Assembly (NCBI GenBank): GCA_026391355.1
Contig: JAPLDH010000012.1
Location: 62,001-126,000 of the forward strand
Length of the DNA: 64,000 nt
Source of the DNA: Bacteroidota bacterium
GTDB lineage: Bacteria > Bacteroidota > Bacteroidia > Bacteroidales > FEN-979
Direction: 5' to 3'
The notes under the pieces are model-generated. The model searched no databases. It saw only the letters and a list, made by a program, of their open reading frames with translations, and was not told the origin of the DNA. Made by a program: the position numbers and the translations under genes. Below, piece after piece: positions 1 through 9,507 of this stretch (position 1 is its first letter; every line of letters starts with the position of its first letter).

Positions 1-2789
1 CTTTTTCCCAGACGGGAGGTACCGGAGTTACAAACTGCAATATTGTAGTCCATTGTTCGATCATCACAATGACCACCAACACCTCGGCTTGCAGCAGTCT
101 GACAAATACCTATTCCGTTTCCGGGAACATCGAATTCAGCAATCCCCCAACCACAGGCACACTGACAATTACCGATATCACTGCTGCACCACCAGTATCT
201 CAAACGCTTTTCCCTCCTTTTGTCAGTCCATTGGCTTATACACTTCCAAATGTTCCCTGTGATGGATTGGTGCATACCTTATCGGCCATCTTTTCCGACA
301 GTACAGCTTGTACCCTGACCAAAATTTACACAGCTCCACCTCCAAGTTGTCCCGAGGCACAACTGAGTGGCGGAGGGGAGATTTGTAATGATGGTACCAG
401 CACAGCAAATGTTACCATCACTTTTACAGGAACCGGACCTTTCGATTTTACCTATGCGATCAATGGTATTCCGCAGACACCGGTTACGGGTTTCAATGGT
501 CCTTTTCCATATGTAATGGCAACAAATATCCCGGGAACCTATACCCTCGTCTCTCTTTCCAATGCAGCATGCCTTGGTCCCGGTACAATTGCCGGAAGTG
601 CAGTTGTAATTGTTGATCCATTGCCTGTACCTTCCATCACGGGAAATGCTGTGGTTTGTTCGGGTTCAGCAAGTAATGTCTATACTACCGAACCCGGCAA
701 ACAGAATTACATCTGGACCATTTCACCCGGTGGAACTCCTACGACGGGAGGAACAGTAAATGACAATACCGTTACTATAACCTGGGATGCAGCAGGAATC
801 AAGACGGTATCGGTTAATTATACCAATTCATACGGATGTCATGCGGCAACCCCCACAGTGTATAATGTCCTCGTAAACCCGATGCCTCAGATCACAAATG
901 CTGCAGACAACACCGTTTGCTCCGGAACCACAATCAATATTGTTCCGGTTTCAAATGTCGCCGGAACTGCATTTAGCTGGATAGTTTCCGGCAGCTCACT
1001 CAATGTAACCGGTTTTTTTGCGGGCAGCGGGAACAGCATCAACGATCAATTGGTGAATACCGGATTCAATATCGAAACCGTTACCTACTTTGTGACTCCG
1101 GTTGCCACTGGCTGTACCGGAAGTGTTGCAACTTTTATGGTAACCGTTAATCCAGTTCCGGACATCTACTTTGCACCGGATGGGGAGGCCATCTGTACAC
1201 AGCAGACAACCAACATTCATATCCTGTCGCATGTCACAGGATCAACATTCACATGGATAGCATTGCCCAGTTCTGTGAACCTTTCCGGCTTTTCGCCGGG
1301 AAACGGCGACCACATCATTCAAACCCTTTCAAATTCAGGGAGCACCATCGAAACAGTAACCTATACGGTATCTGCCAATGCTAATGGTTGTCCATCGGTG
1401 ACCTTCCCCAACGTGGTGGTGACAGTCAATCCAAAACCAATAATCACAAACAGTGTAACAACTTTCCAGATCTGTAACAATACATCTACAGACATTGTAC
1501 TTCAGTCAAGTGTAACGGGTTCAACCTTTGACTGGACAGCAACAGGGAGCTCGTCAAACCTGTCGGGTTACAGTGTTGGAATCGGGTCAACCATTATTCA
1601 GACACTTCAAAACAGCGGGTTTACTTATGAAACCGTAACCTATTTTGTGACCCCACATGCAAACGGCTGCACTGGCAATCTGGTCAATTTCATGGTCACT
1701 GTCGTTCCTGTTGCAGATGTTTACTTTAATCCCGCTTCAGAAGCCTTCTGTTCTAACCATCAATCTAACATACAAATCTTATCACATGTATCAGGATCAA
1801 CATTTTCGTGGACATGCACCGGAAGTTCTGCCAATGTATCAGGATTCTCTCCGGGCAGCGGAAATCTGATCCAGCAAACATTGATCAATTCCGGTTATGT
1901 CATTGAAACCGTCACCTATAATGTCACGCCTGTCACCGGCGGTTGTACGGGAACAACAAATGGCGTGATCGTTACCGTTAACCCTTTACCCTCGGTTTCC
2001 CTGATCACCTGCTGGGATCCAAAAACGTTGACCACCGCAACCTCATTCAAACTCAAGGGAGGTATTCCATTGGGTGGAACATATTCTGGAGCAGGTATCA
2101 ACAGCGGTATTTTCTATCCCTTTATTGCGGGAACGGGGACACATACCATCAATTATTCCTACACGAATAATTTCGGATGCAACGGGAGCGCCAGCCAAAC
2201 CATTACGCTTCTTTATCACCCGGTATTTACCTGTGGAACCAATCTGACCGATGTCCGTGACAACAAGGTCTATCCAACGATACAGATAGGTTCGCAATGC
2301 TGGTTGGCGGCAAACCTGGAGTACGGTACGATGATCCCTGCCTCACTGACACAACGGGATAATTGTATCCCTGAGAAATATTGTTACAACGACCTGCTTG
2401 CCAATTGTGCCCTGCAGGAGACTTATTACCAGTGGGATGAAGTGATGCAGTTCAGTGAAGTAAGCGGAACCCAGGGTTTATGCCCTCCTGCCTGGCATAT
2501 TCCAACGGAAACGGAATGGAATACATTGTTCAATAACTTTACCAGCAATGGTTTCGCAGGAAGCCCTTTAAAAGTCACCGGGTATTCAGGATTCGATGCT
2601 CTTTTATCGGGGACAAGACATCTCGACAGAACATGGGATTTTTTGGGATTTGCAACCTTCTTCTGGTCGTCGTCAGAGCATGGTAATGACAAAGCCTGGG
2701 CACATGGGATGAATGACATTAATCCGAGTGTTTCATTTTATCCCTCATTCAGGTCGAATGCCTTCAGCATAAGATGTCTCAAAGACTAA
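1..2789 (+). CDS. Giant PKD-like repeat surface protein with C-terminal FISUMP domain (5' partial)
   Basis: The reading frame is open from base 3, with no stop before the first ATG at 69, so the true start lies left of the window. Visible domains are an N-terminal region of Ig/PKD-like strands, then four tandem PKD-like repeats of about 92 residues. Each repeat begins near a cysteine (nt about 918, 1192, 1471, 1747) and carries motifs of the type TFxWxxxGSSxNVSGFSPG and IETVTYxVTP. The last ~185 residues form a FISUMP-type domain (Fibrobacter succinogenes major paralogous domain), with QCWLAANL, the LCPPAWHIPTETEW motif and the ending FSIRCLKD. The protein is presumably secreted and cell-surface exposed, with a role in adhesion or structure. 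There is no T9SS PNP sorting tail, because the FISUMP domain runs to the stop. Domain calls are by recognition of family signatures; ligand and function are unknown. Confidence 0.85.
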   Translation, partial: FSQTGGTGVTNCNIVVHCSIITMTTNTSACSSLTNTYSVSGNIEFSNPPTTGTLTITDITAAPPVSQTLFPPFVSPLAYTLPNVPCDGLVHTLSAIFSDSTACTLTKIYTAPPPSCPEAQLSGGGEICNDGTSTANVTITFTGTGPFDFTYAINGIPQTPVTGFNGPFPYVMATNIPGTYTLVSLSNAACLGPGTIAGSAVVIVDPLPVPSITGNAVVCSGSASNVYTTEPGKQNYIWTISPGGTPTTGGTVNDNTVTITWDAAGIKTVSVNYTNSYGCHAATPTVYNVLVNPMPQITNAADNTVCSGTTINIVPVSNVAGTAFSWIVSGSSLNVTGFFAGSGNSINDQLVNTGFNIETVTYFVTPVATGCTGSVATFMVTVNPVPDIYFAPDGEAICTQQTTNIHILSHVTGSTFTWIALPSSVNLSGFSPGNGDHIIQTLSNSGSTIETVTYTVSANANGCPSVTFPNVVVTVNPKPIITNSVTTFQICNNTSTDIVLQSSVTGSTFDWTATGSSSNLSGYSVGIGSTIIQTLQNSGFTYETVTYFVTPHANGCTGNLVNFMVTVVPVADVYFNPASEAFCSNHQSNIQILSHVSGSTFSWTCTGSSANVSGFSPGSGNLIQQTLINSGYVIETVTYNVTPVTGGCTGTTNGVIVTVNPLPSVSLITCWDPKTLTTATSFKLKGGIPLGGTYSGAGINSGIFYPFIAGTGTHTINYSYTNNFGCNGSASQTITLLYHPVFTCGTNLTDVRDNKVYPTIQIGSQCWLAANLEYGTMIPASLTQRDNCIPEKYCYNDLLANCALQETYYQWDEVMQFSEVSGTQGLCPPAWHIPTETEWNTLFNNFTSNGFAGSPLKVTGYSGFDALLSGTRHLDRTWDFLGFATFFWSSSEHGNDKAWAHGMNDINPSVSFYPSFRSNAFSIRCLKD

Positions 2790-2874
2790 ATACAGCATTG
2801 CAAAATTTATGACCCCAAAACCGGTTCTGACCATCTTCTTTTTTTCAGAGTTATGAACCCTCCGGCAAACCGAT

Positions 2875-3384
2875 TCAGATGATCTCCAGCCCGATCACCA
2901 TATCGCAGGGAGCTGTATTATTACCACCGAAATAGGGGAAAAGACGATAGGAAAGTCCCGAGTCGCTGTGGTTGTTCTCCATGTAAATTGTGGTAATCCC
3001 TATCATCAGCATATACTGGTTGTTGATGCTTTTTATCAGTCCGGTATGAACCTGATCAACCGTTACCGCTGCGATGAACTTTGAAGCATGCCCGGAAGTG
3101 TTTTCATCATAGGTATAGCCGTAAATGTTGATAATCCCCGGCTTGGTAAAATCCGGAACCCATGCAAACCTGACTGAGTTCTGGTGATGGCTCAGTCCGT
3201 AACCAATCCCGCAGAGTTTATTGAGATCATTATCGTCGCCGTTCCGGGGTGGTGCCCACCAGCACTCCTTTGCAAACTTGAAATTAACACTCATTTGACG
3301 GATGTTCCACCCGACAGAGAAAAGACGCTGGAAAAGACTTACATTGGCGTAGTGATTTCCTTTTTTGATAAGATAATTATACAT
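2875..3384 (-). CDS. Conserved hypothetical protein, 169 aa
   Basis: This small soluble-looking protein lies convergent to the FISUMP gene. It is rich in aromatic residues and has phrases that look family-like: ECWWAPPRNGDDNDLNKL, CGIGYGLSHHQNSVRFAW and INIYGYTYDE. I have a memory of an uncharacterised bacterial family with the pattern NDxNKLxGIGYxxxHHxNSxRFxW, but no function is known to me. There is no signal peptide or membrane segment, so it is probably cytoplasmic. The composition is protein-like and it does not overlap another gene, which is why I accept it. The start at 3384 is the first ATG; a start a few codons in cannot be excluded. Confidence 0.6.
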   Translation of the reverse strand: MYNYLIKKGNHYANVSLFQRLFSVGWNIRQMSVNFKFAKECWWAPPRNGDDNDLNKLCGIGYGLSHHQNSVRFAWVPDFTKPGIINIYGYTYDENTSGHASKFIAAVTVDQVHTGLIKSINNQYMLMIGITTIYMENNHSDSGLSYRLFPYFGGNNTAPCDMVIGLEII

Positions 3385-3440
3385 ATGGTTCAGGTTTAGA
3401 CCGGATAAATATATGGATATTTTTCATCTTACACAAAAAA

Positions 3441-3530
3441 AAGTCACAAAGTGACAGAGGGATCGAGTCACGGAACCATGGAACCAAGGAACCACGGAAC
3501 CACTTTGTCACTTTGTCACTTTGTCACTTT
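3441..3530. repeat. Short tandem repeats upstream of polA
   Basis: The spacer is built from micro-repeats. It starts with a GTCACAAAGTGAC inverted motif, continues with about four units of GGAACCANG (3472-3502), and ends with three units of CTTTGTCA (3503-3526). The first and last parts are roughly inverted copies of each other. Such spacer repeats are common in Bacteroidota genomes. The CTTTGTCA units also supply the TTTG of the polA promoter. Confidence 0.8.
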
Positions 3531-3542
3531 TATGTAAATTTG
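3512..3542 (+). promoter_or_regulatory. Bacteroidota-type promoter of polA
   Basis: TTTG at 3512-3515, a 19-nt spacer, then TAAATTTG at 3535-3542 followed by C. This fits the Bacteroidota primary sigma consensus TTTG-N19-TAnnTTTGY. The polA ATG is at 3567, so the leader would be about 18 nt. Confidence 0.65.
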
Positions 3543-3566
3543 CAGATAGAAAGCGAGGTTTGAAAT

Positions 3567-6440
3567 ATGGCTGAAAAGAAATTGTTTTTACTGGATGCAA
3601 TGGCACTGATCTACCGGGCCTTTTATGCATTGAATAAAAATCCGAGGATCAACTCCAAAGGATTGAATACCTCTGCCATTCTTGGTTTTGCCAATACCCT
3701 GTTTGATGTTATCAGGAACGAAAAACCGACCCATATCGGGGTTGCTTTCGATACAGCAGCGCCAACACAAAGGCACATTGATTTCACAGCATATAAGGCA
3801 CACCGGGAAGAAATGCCGGAAGACCTCGCGCTTTCGCTCCCTTATATACAACGGCTGATCGATGCTTTCAACATCCCTGTGATCATTGAACCCGGGTTTG
3901 AAGCGGATGATATCATCGGTACCCTGGCCAGGAAGGCGGAAACCCATGGATTCATCACCTATATGATGACCTCCGACAAGGACTTTGGCCAGTTGGTTAC
4001 AGAGAAGACGCTGATCTACAAGCCGGCAAAATTCGGAAACCCAGCAGAGGTATTGGGCATAAAGGAGGTATGTGAGAAATTTGCCATTGAAAGACCTGAA
4101 CAGGTTAAAGATATATTGGGGTTGTGGGGAGATGCTTCTGATAATATCCCGGGAATACCGGGCGTTGGCGAAGTGATTGCAAAAAAACTCATTGCTGAGT
4201 TTGGCAGTGTGGAAAACCTGATTGCAAAAGCATCTGACATAAAAAATGAAAAACTCCGGGAAAAAGTAATCACATTTAAAGATCAGGCGCTCCTTTCCAA
4301 ACAGCTGGCCACGATCATCCTCGATGTTCCGGTGCCTTTTGAAGAAGAGAAATTGATCCTGCAGCAACCCGACCGGGAAAAAATAAAAACGCTTTTCGAT
4401 GAACTGGAGTTCAGGACATTTGCACAGCGTTTGTTTACCTGGATGGAAAATAGTTCGCAGTCGGCAGTTGCCAGTCAGCAGTTGGGTGTCGGTGTGGCAG
4501 CTCAGAAGTCCAAAAAAAGTACTTTTCAGCCGGAAAAGGAAGGACAGCAAATGCTTGACTTCACACAGATGGATGACCGGCCGGAAGCTGCCATCCAGCA
4601 GTCAGATACAGGTAGCCAGCATAATTTTCAAACTATTTCGACCACCCCTCATTCTTATTTCCTGGTTGATAACCACGAGAAAAGATCGGATCTCATCACA
4701 AAATTAATAACCCAAACGTCTTTCTGTTTTGATACCGAGACCACAGGAATTGACGCGAACAATTCAGAGCTCGTAGGAATGTCGTTTTCTTTTGTCCCTT
4801 TTGAGGCTTATTATATTCCCATCCCCGATAACTATCATGATGCCATGAATATTGTCAGGGAATTTAAACCGGTCTTTGAGGATGGTTCCATCGAAAAGGT
4901 GGGACAAAACATAAAATTTGATATCTCTATCCTGAAGTGGTACGAAACCGAAGTAAAAGGAGCATTTTTCGATACCATGCTCGCCCATTATCTGATCCAG
5001 CCCGATTCCAGGCATAATATGGATTTTCTGGCAGAAACCTATCTCCATTACCGTCCTGTTCCGATTGAACATCTCATCGGTAAGAAAGGTCAGGGACAAC
5101 TTACAATGAGAAGTGTAGATACAGCATTGATCAAGGAGTATGCTTCAGAGGATGCGGATGTAACCCTTCAGTTGAAGAATGTGTTTGAACCGCTGCTTAC
5201 CAAAACCAATACACGGGAATTATTTGATAAGATTGAAGTTCCGCTGATAGCTGTCCTGGCTTCCATGGAAGCTGAAGGAGTAAGGCTGGATTCAAGTGCT
5301 TTGAACGATTATTCTTCCGGACTGGAAACAGAAATAAAAATTCTGGAAAAGAGCATTTATGAGCTTGCCGGTGTTACTTTTAATATCTCATCACCAAAAC
5401 AACTGGGAGAGATCCTTTTCACCAGGCTTACCATTGTTGACAATCCGCGCCAGACCCGTACGAAACAATTCTCGACCGGTGAAGATGTCCTGTCAAAACT
5501 TGTAAACAAGCACCCGATCATTGAAAAGATCCTTGAATACCGGTCTTTGACCAAACTTAAGTCAACATATGTTGATGTATTACCCACACTGGTCAATCCG
5601 CGCGACAACAGGATCCATACATCCTATAACCAGGCAGTGGCAGCCACCGGAAGGTTGAGTTCCAACAATCCCAACCTGCAGAACATCCCAATCAGAACAG
5701 AAAAAGGACGTGAGATCAGAAAAGCTTTTGTACCCAGGAATGACGATCATCTGCTCCTTTCTGCCGATTACTCCCAGGTGGAACTCCGGATCATTGCCCA
5801 CCTGAGCGGTGATGATGGAATGAAGGAGGATTTCCGTTCCGGAGTTGACATTCATGCCTCCACCGCCGCTAAAGTATATGGAGTTCCCCTTGATCAGGTG
5901 ACCAAAGAGATGCGACGGAATGCCAAAGCAGTGAATTTCGGCATTATTTACGGGATGTCTTCGTTCGGACTTTCTGAAAGGCTCAACATCCCGAGGAATG
6001 AAGCTGCAGAGATCATCCGTCAATATTTTTCAAAGTATCCGGGGATCAAAACATATATCGATCAAACCATTTTGTTTGCAAAGAAGCACGGATATGTTGA
6101 AACCATGATGAAACGGCGGCGTTACCTGCGTGATATTGTTAGTAACAATGCAACAGTACGAGGCTTTGCTGAGCGAAACGCGGTCAATGCCCCGATCCAG
6201 GGAACTGCTGCCGATATGATCAAGATTGCCATGATTGATATTTTTAAGGAATTTTCAAAAAAGAATGTTCAATCAAAGATGATCCTCCAGGTTCATGATG
6301 AACTCGTTTTTGATGTTGTTAAAAGTGAGGTTAATATGGTGAAACTGATCGTGGATGACAAAATGAAAAATGCCATTAAACTGGATGTTCCGGTGGAGAT
6401 CGAGATGAATACCGGAAAAAATTGGCTGGAAGCGCATTAA
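3567..6440 (+). CDS. polA: DNA polymerase I
   Basis: This 957-aa enzyme fills gaps and removes RNA primers in replication and excision repair. Three parts are visible. The N-terminal 5'-3' exonuclease/FEN domain (residues ~1-290) has LLDAMALIYRAFYAL, FEADDIIGTLA and GVGEVIAKKL. A 3'-5' exonuclease has an intact FDTETTG motif at D389/E391. The family A polymerase has motif A (ADYSQVELR, ~733), motif B (RRNAKAVNFGIIYG) and motif C (VHDE, 909-912), so both proofreading and synthesis should be active. The linker between the first two domains (~295-350) is unusually long and rich in Q/S; part of it is encoded by a repeat-like stretch. The gene is preceded by a good promoter and appears monocistronic. 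Confidence 0.97.
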   Translation: MAEKKLFLLDAMALIYRAFYALNKNPRINSKGLNTSAILGFANTLFDVIRNEKPTHIGVAFDTAAPTQRHIDFTAYKAHREEMPEDLALSLPYIQRLIDAFNIPVIIEPGFEADDIIGTLARKAETHGFITYMMTSDKDFGQLVTEKTLIYKPAKFGNPAEVLGIKEVCEKFAIERPEQVKDILGLWGDASDNIPGIPGVGEVIAKKLIAEFGSVENLIAKASDIKNEKLREKVITFKDQALLSKQLATIILDVPVPFEEEKLILQQPDREKIKTLFDELEFRTFAQRLFTWMENSSQSAVASQQLGVGVAAQKSKKSTFQPEKEGQQMLDFTQMDDRPEAAIQQSDTGSQHNFQTISTTPHSYFLVDNHEKRSDLITKLITQTSFCFDTETTGIDANNSELVGMSFSFVPFEAYYIPIPDNYHDAMNIVREFKPVFEDGSIEKVGQNIKFDISILKWYETEVKGAFFDTMLAHYLIQPDSRHNMDFLAETYLHYRPVPIEHLIGKKGQGQLTMRSVDTALIKEYASEDADVTLQLKNVFEPLLTKTNTRELFDKIEVPLIAVLASMEAEGVRLDSSALNDYSSGLETEIKILEKSIYELAGVTFNISSPKQLGEILFTRLTIVDNPRQTRTKQFSTGEDVLSKLVNKHPIIEKILEYRSLTKLKSTYVDVLPTLVNPRDNRIHTSYNQAVAATGRLSSNNPNLQNIPIRTEKGREIRKAFVPRNDDHLLLSADYSQVELRIIAHLSGDDGMKEDFRSGVDIHASTAAKVYGVPLDQVTKEMRRNAKAVNFGIIYGMSSFGLSERLNIPRNEAAEIIRQYFSKYPGIKTYIDQTILFAKKHGYVETMMKRRRYLRDIVSNNATVRGFAERNAVNAPIQGTAADMIKIAMIDIFKEFSKKNVQSKMILQVHDELVFDVVKSEVNMVKLIVDDKMKNAIKLDVPVEIEMNTGKNWLEAH

Positions 6441-6565
6441 TCAAATACGAAGCAAAGATTATGAATTACAAATTAAAAAATTTAACTGATATTTGTAAAG
6501 TTAATGCCTATTGCCTATTGCCTTATCTGAAAATTCGACAAATGTAAAACATAAGTACCTGTAAA

Positions 6566-7672
6566 ATGAAATATTCTGACGATAGCCGAATTGTAATGAC
6601 CCTTGATGCAGGAGGAACAAATTTTGTTTTTTCCGCTGTGAAATCCGAGCAGGAGATCATCGAACCGGTAGTCCTTTCTGCCAAAGGAAGTGATCTTAAA
6701 GAGATACTGCAGAATATCATTGACGGATTCCGGCAGGTGGCCGGGAAGGTTGACGGAAAGCCGGCAGCCATCAGTTTTGCCTTCCCGGGTCCCGCTGACT
6801 ATGAGAATGGCATCATCGGTGATCTGCAGAATTTACCTGCATTCCGGGGAGGGGTGGCATTGGGTCCTATGCTGGAAGCGACATTCGGAATCCCGGTATT
6901 CATTAATAACGATGGAGATCTGTTTGCTTATGGTGAAGCGATCTCAGGGCTGCTGCCTGAAGTTAATAAAAAGCTTGAAGAGGCCGGTAATCCAAAGAGG
7001 TATCGTAACCTCCTGGGAGTTACGTTTGGAACCGGCTTTGGTGGCGGAATTGTAACCAGGGGTGAGTTATTTTTGGGGGATAATTCTGCCCAGGGAGAGA
7101 TCAACCGGATGAGAAACCACTTCTATAAGAAGTTTGATGTGGAGGAAAGCCTGAGTATCCGAGGAATAAGGATGGAATTTGCAAATTATACAGGAATCAA
7201 TCTTGCAAGTACACCGGGGCCAAAAGAGATTGCACTAATGGCGGAAGGTCTTTGTCCGGGTGACCAGGATGCAGCTATAAAAGCCTACCAGGCTTTTGGA
7301 AGAGCGGCCGGCGACGCACTGGCAAATGCCATTACTCTGGTAGATGGACTTATAGTGATGGGCGGAGGACTATCCCACTCCCATCCACTCTTTCTGCCAA
7401 GCCTGATCGAAGAGATGAACAGCCACTATGAAACATTGACAGGCCTGCCACTCGACCGTCTTGAAATCAAAGCTTTTAACCTGGAAGACCCGCAAAATGC
7501 CCAGAAGTTTTATGCCCGTTCCGCAATTGAGATCAACGTCCCATTCAGTGACCGGAAAATAATTTATGACCCGGGGAAAAAGACAGGGATCGGAGTATCC
7601 AGGCTTGGAACATCGAATGCAGTTTCGATCGGTGCCTATGCTTTTGCCCTGTCAAAACTGGATAAACGGTAG
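6566..7672 (+). CDS. ROK-family sugar kinase-like protein
   Basis: This 368-aa protein starts with the ROK/actin-fold phosphate-binding motif LDAGGTN (residues 12-18). It continues with SFAFPGPADY and INNDGDLFAYGEA (the sugar-binding and catalytic Asp region), then GVTFGTGFGGGIV and a late VMGGGLS nucleotide-binding segment. Family members phosphorylate glucose or N-acetyl-hexosamines in the cytoplasm. The usual ROK zinc motif (CxCGxxGCxE) is absent; that position reads QGEINRMRNHFYKKF instead. Substrate is therefore uncertain. It is longer than typical bacterial glucokinases (~300-320 aa). It stands alone, 125 nt after polA, with TGCCTAT micro-repeats in the spacer. Confidence 0.85.
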   Translation: MKYSDDSRIVMTLDAGGTNFVFSAVKSEQEIIEPVVLSAKGSDLKEILQNIIDGFRQVAGKVDGKPAAISFAFPGPADYENGIIGDLQNLPAFRGGVALGPMLEATFGIPVFINNDGDLFAYGEAISGLLPEVNKKLEEAGNPKRYRNLLGVTFGTGFGGGIVTRGELFLGDNSAQGEINRMRNHFYKKFDVEESLSIRGIRMEFANYTGINLASTPGPKEIALMAEGLCPGDQDAAIKAYQAFGRAAGDALANAITLVDGLIVMGGGLSHSHPLFLPSLIEEMNSHYETLTGLPLDRLEIKAFNLEDPQNAQKFYARSAIEINVPFSDRKIIYDPGKKTGIGVSRLGTSNAVSIGAYAFALSKLDKR

Positions 7673-7745
7673 CCGGTATCTCTTGAAAAAACACCCTGAC
7701 ACTCATTTTTCTTTTATATGTATCTTCTTTTACAAGAAACTTTAT

Positions 7746-7753
7746 TATCTTTG
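7746..7753 (+). promoter_or_regulatory. Probable promoter -7 box for the Omp28-like gene
   Basis: TATCTTTG matches TAnnTTTG and lies about 70 nt before the ATG at 7825. No clear TTTG occurs at the expected upstream distance, so the call rests on the -7 element only. Confidence 0.4.
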
Positions 7754-7824
7754 GACACAAATATTTGATACTTAACTTAAGCAGATTTGCAAATCCAATA
7801 ATTCATCAATTAAAACAGGAAAAA

Positions 7825-9321
7825 ATGAAAAAATTATTACTCTCCGTTATTATGCTTTTGGCCATAACCGCAGGTATTGGCCAAACCGTTCAACGTCAGA
7901 TGGTGGTAATGGAAATTACCACAAGTATTCAGTGCACCTATTGCCCGGGCGCTTCAATGGGAGCTGACGATTTGTTAGCACATGGCGATCTTGTGGCTGT
8001 AATGGAAGATCATAACCTTGGCCAGGGCAGCGATCAATATGCAAACAGCTATTCAATTGCACGTTGTAATTATTATAATTATACTGGAAATCCGACCGCC
8101 ATTTTCGACGGTATTTTAAGGTATGTTGGAGGGAGTCACACTGCCAGCATGTACAACTACTATCTTCCAAGATACAACCAACGGATTGCAATACCTGCTA
8201 ACCTTACTTTGGGCATGACAGTTACAAATTCCGGTTTGCATTACACAGCCAATATTACCATGACCAAAGTCGGTACCCTTACCACAGATCCCAAACACCT
8301 GGAGTTTGCTGTTACCCAATCACACATACAGTGGAACTGGGAAGGCCAGACACACCTGGAATATGTTAACCGTTTGATGGTACCCAATGAGAATGGGACA
8401 GTTGTTGATTTTACCAGCGGCGATACCCAGACGGTCACACTGGAATTCGACATGGATGCTGCATGGCCCATCGAAGATTGCGAATTTATTGCTTTTGTTC
8501 AGGATTGGACAACCAAAGAATGTCTCAATGGTTTCAAGAGAGGTGTTATTGACCTTTCAGCTGATTTTGCCGGTGATAACACCCAGATCGCCAAAGGTGG
8601 AACTGTTAACTTCACCAGCACAGTATCCGGCGGGTACATGAATGTTCCCGAAACCTATCAGTGGAATTTCCCCGGCGGAACTCCCGACAATTCTACAACG
8701 GCAAACTCGACAGTGACTTACAATGAATGTGGCGCCCATGATGTAACGTTTATCGTGAACCGAGGCGGTCAGATCGACACAATTTTAAAAACTGCTTATA
8801 TTCTGGTCGGCACACAGGTGAATGTTAACGTTACTCCGAACGATACCGCCTGCCTGGATCAGTCAATCACATTGGATGCTACAACACCCAATGCAACCTA
8901 TTTATGGGCTCCCGGCGGTGAAACAACCCCAAGCATCACCATTAACGGCAGCACAGCAGGAGCCGGATCACATGCATATATGGTCACAGTGAACACACCG
9001 GATGGATGCGTGCAGCAGAAGCTCCTTTACATTTTCTTTGAAGATTGCACCGGTATTCCGACTGCTTCGAATGCCAGTGTTTCCATCTTCCCGAACCCAA
9101 ATAACGGAACCTTTACACTCAATATGAATAACATAAAGAATTCTGTTGTTAACGTTAAGATTACCAATACAACCGGGGCAACTGTTTATGAAGAAAACGG
9201 AGTAAGGGTCAATGGCAGCCTTGTAAAAGATTTCAGACTGAATAATCTTAACAGTGGTATGTACTTCCTGACAATCCAGGATGGAAATAACAAAGTTGTT
9301 CAAAAATTCTCAATCAATTAA
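7825..9321 (+). CDS. Omp28-related T9SS-secreted protein with PKD domain
   Basis: I chose the ATG at 7825 because it gives a clean signal peptide (MKKLLLSVIMLLAITAGIGQ); a longer frame from 7765 has no such start. The mature N-terminus carries a thioredoxin-like CTYC motif (C37/C40) followed by PGAS, then YYNYTGNPTAIFDG, the hallmark of the Omp28-related family. After residue ~250 comes a PKD-type domain (YQWNFPGGTP), then an Ig-like segment. The C-terminal ~80 residues are a T9SS type A sorting domain (VSIFPNPNNGTFTL, ending in VVQKFSIN). It should be exported through T9SS to the cell surface or medium. The CxxC could act in disulfide chemistry, but activity in this family is not established as far as I know. 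A strong terminator follows. Confidence 0.88.
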   Translation: MKKLLLSVIMLLAITAGIGQTVQRQMVVMEITTSIQCTYCPGASMGADDLLAHGDLVAVMEDHNLGQGSDQYANSYSIARCNYYNYTGNPTAIFDGILRYVGGSHTASMYNYYLPRYNQRIAIPANLTLGMTVTNSGLHYTANITMTKVGTLTTDPKHLEFAVTQSHIQWNWEGQTHLEYVNRLMVPNENGTVVDFTSGDTQTVTLEFDMDAAWPIEDCEFIAFVQDWTTKECLNGFKRGVIDLSADFAGDNTQIAKGGTVNFTSTVSGGYMNVPETYQWNFPGGTPDNSTTANSTVTYNECGAHDVTFIVNRGGQIDTILKTAYILVGTQVNVNVTPNDTACLDQSITLDATTPNATYLWAPGGETTPSITINGSTAGAGSHAYMVTVNTPDGCVQQKLLYIFFEDCTGIPTASNASVSIFPNPNNGTFTLNMNNIKNSVVNVKITNTTGATVYEENGVRVNGSLVKDFRLNNLNSGMYFLTIQDGNNKVVQKFSIN

Positions 9322-9343
9322 TACAAAGTTATTTCATGATATT

Positions 9344-9378
9344 GAGGTCTGTACCCCCGGGTGCAGGCCTCTTTTTTT
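9344..9378 (+). terminator. Rho-independent terminator after the Omp28-like gene
   Basis: The stem GAGGTCTG/CAGGCCTC (one G-T pair) encloses a loop that is itself CCCGGG-rich, and seven T follow directly. It lies 22 nt after the stop codon at 9321. Confidence 0.9.
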
Positions 9379-9507
9379 ACATCCGCTTTCAATACACCCA
9401 AACCTGTGGTTTCATGTCTGAATTAATACAGCCGGAATTTTATCCGGGAGATTTTAACCATATTACTTAAAAAATTACGATCTTTGCATAATACAAAATC
9501 TCTCAAA

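Noticed and set aside
2230-2789. FISUMP domain as target of a diversity-generating retroelement
   Set aside because: No template repeat or reverse transcriptase was seen in the window.
3441-3530. Repeats upstream of polA as a CRISPR array
   Set aside because: Units are 8-9 nt and contiguous, with no spacers and no cas genes.
3588-4550. 320-codon open frame antisense to polA
   Set aside because: Composition is shadow-like (many Cys, Phe, Arg) and the plus strand encodes conserved 5'-nuclease motifs here.
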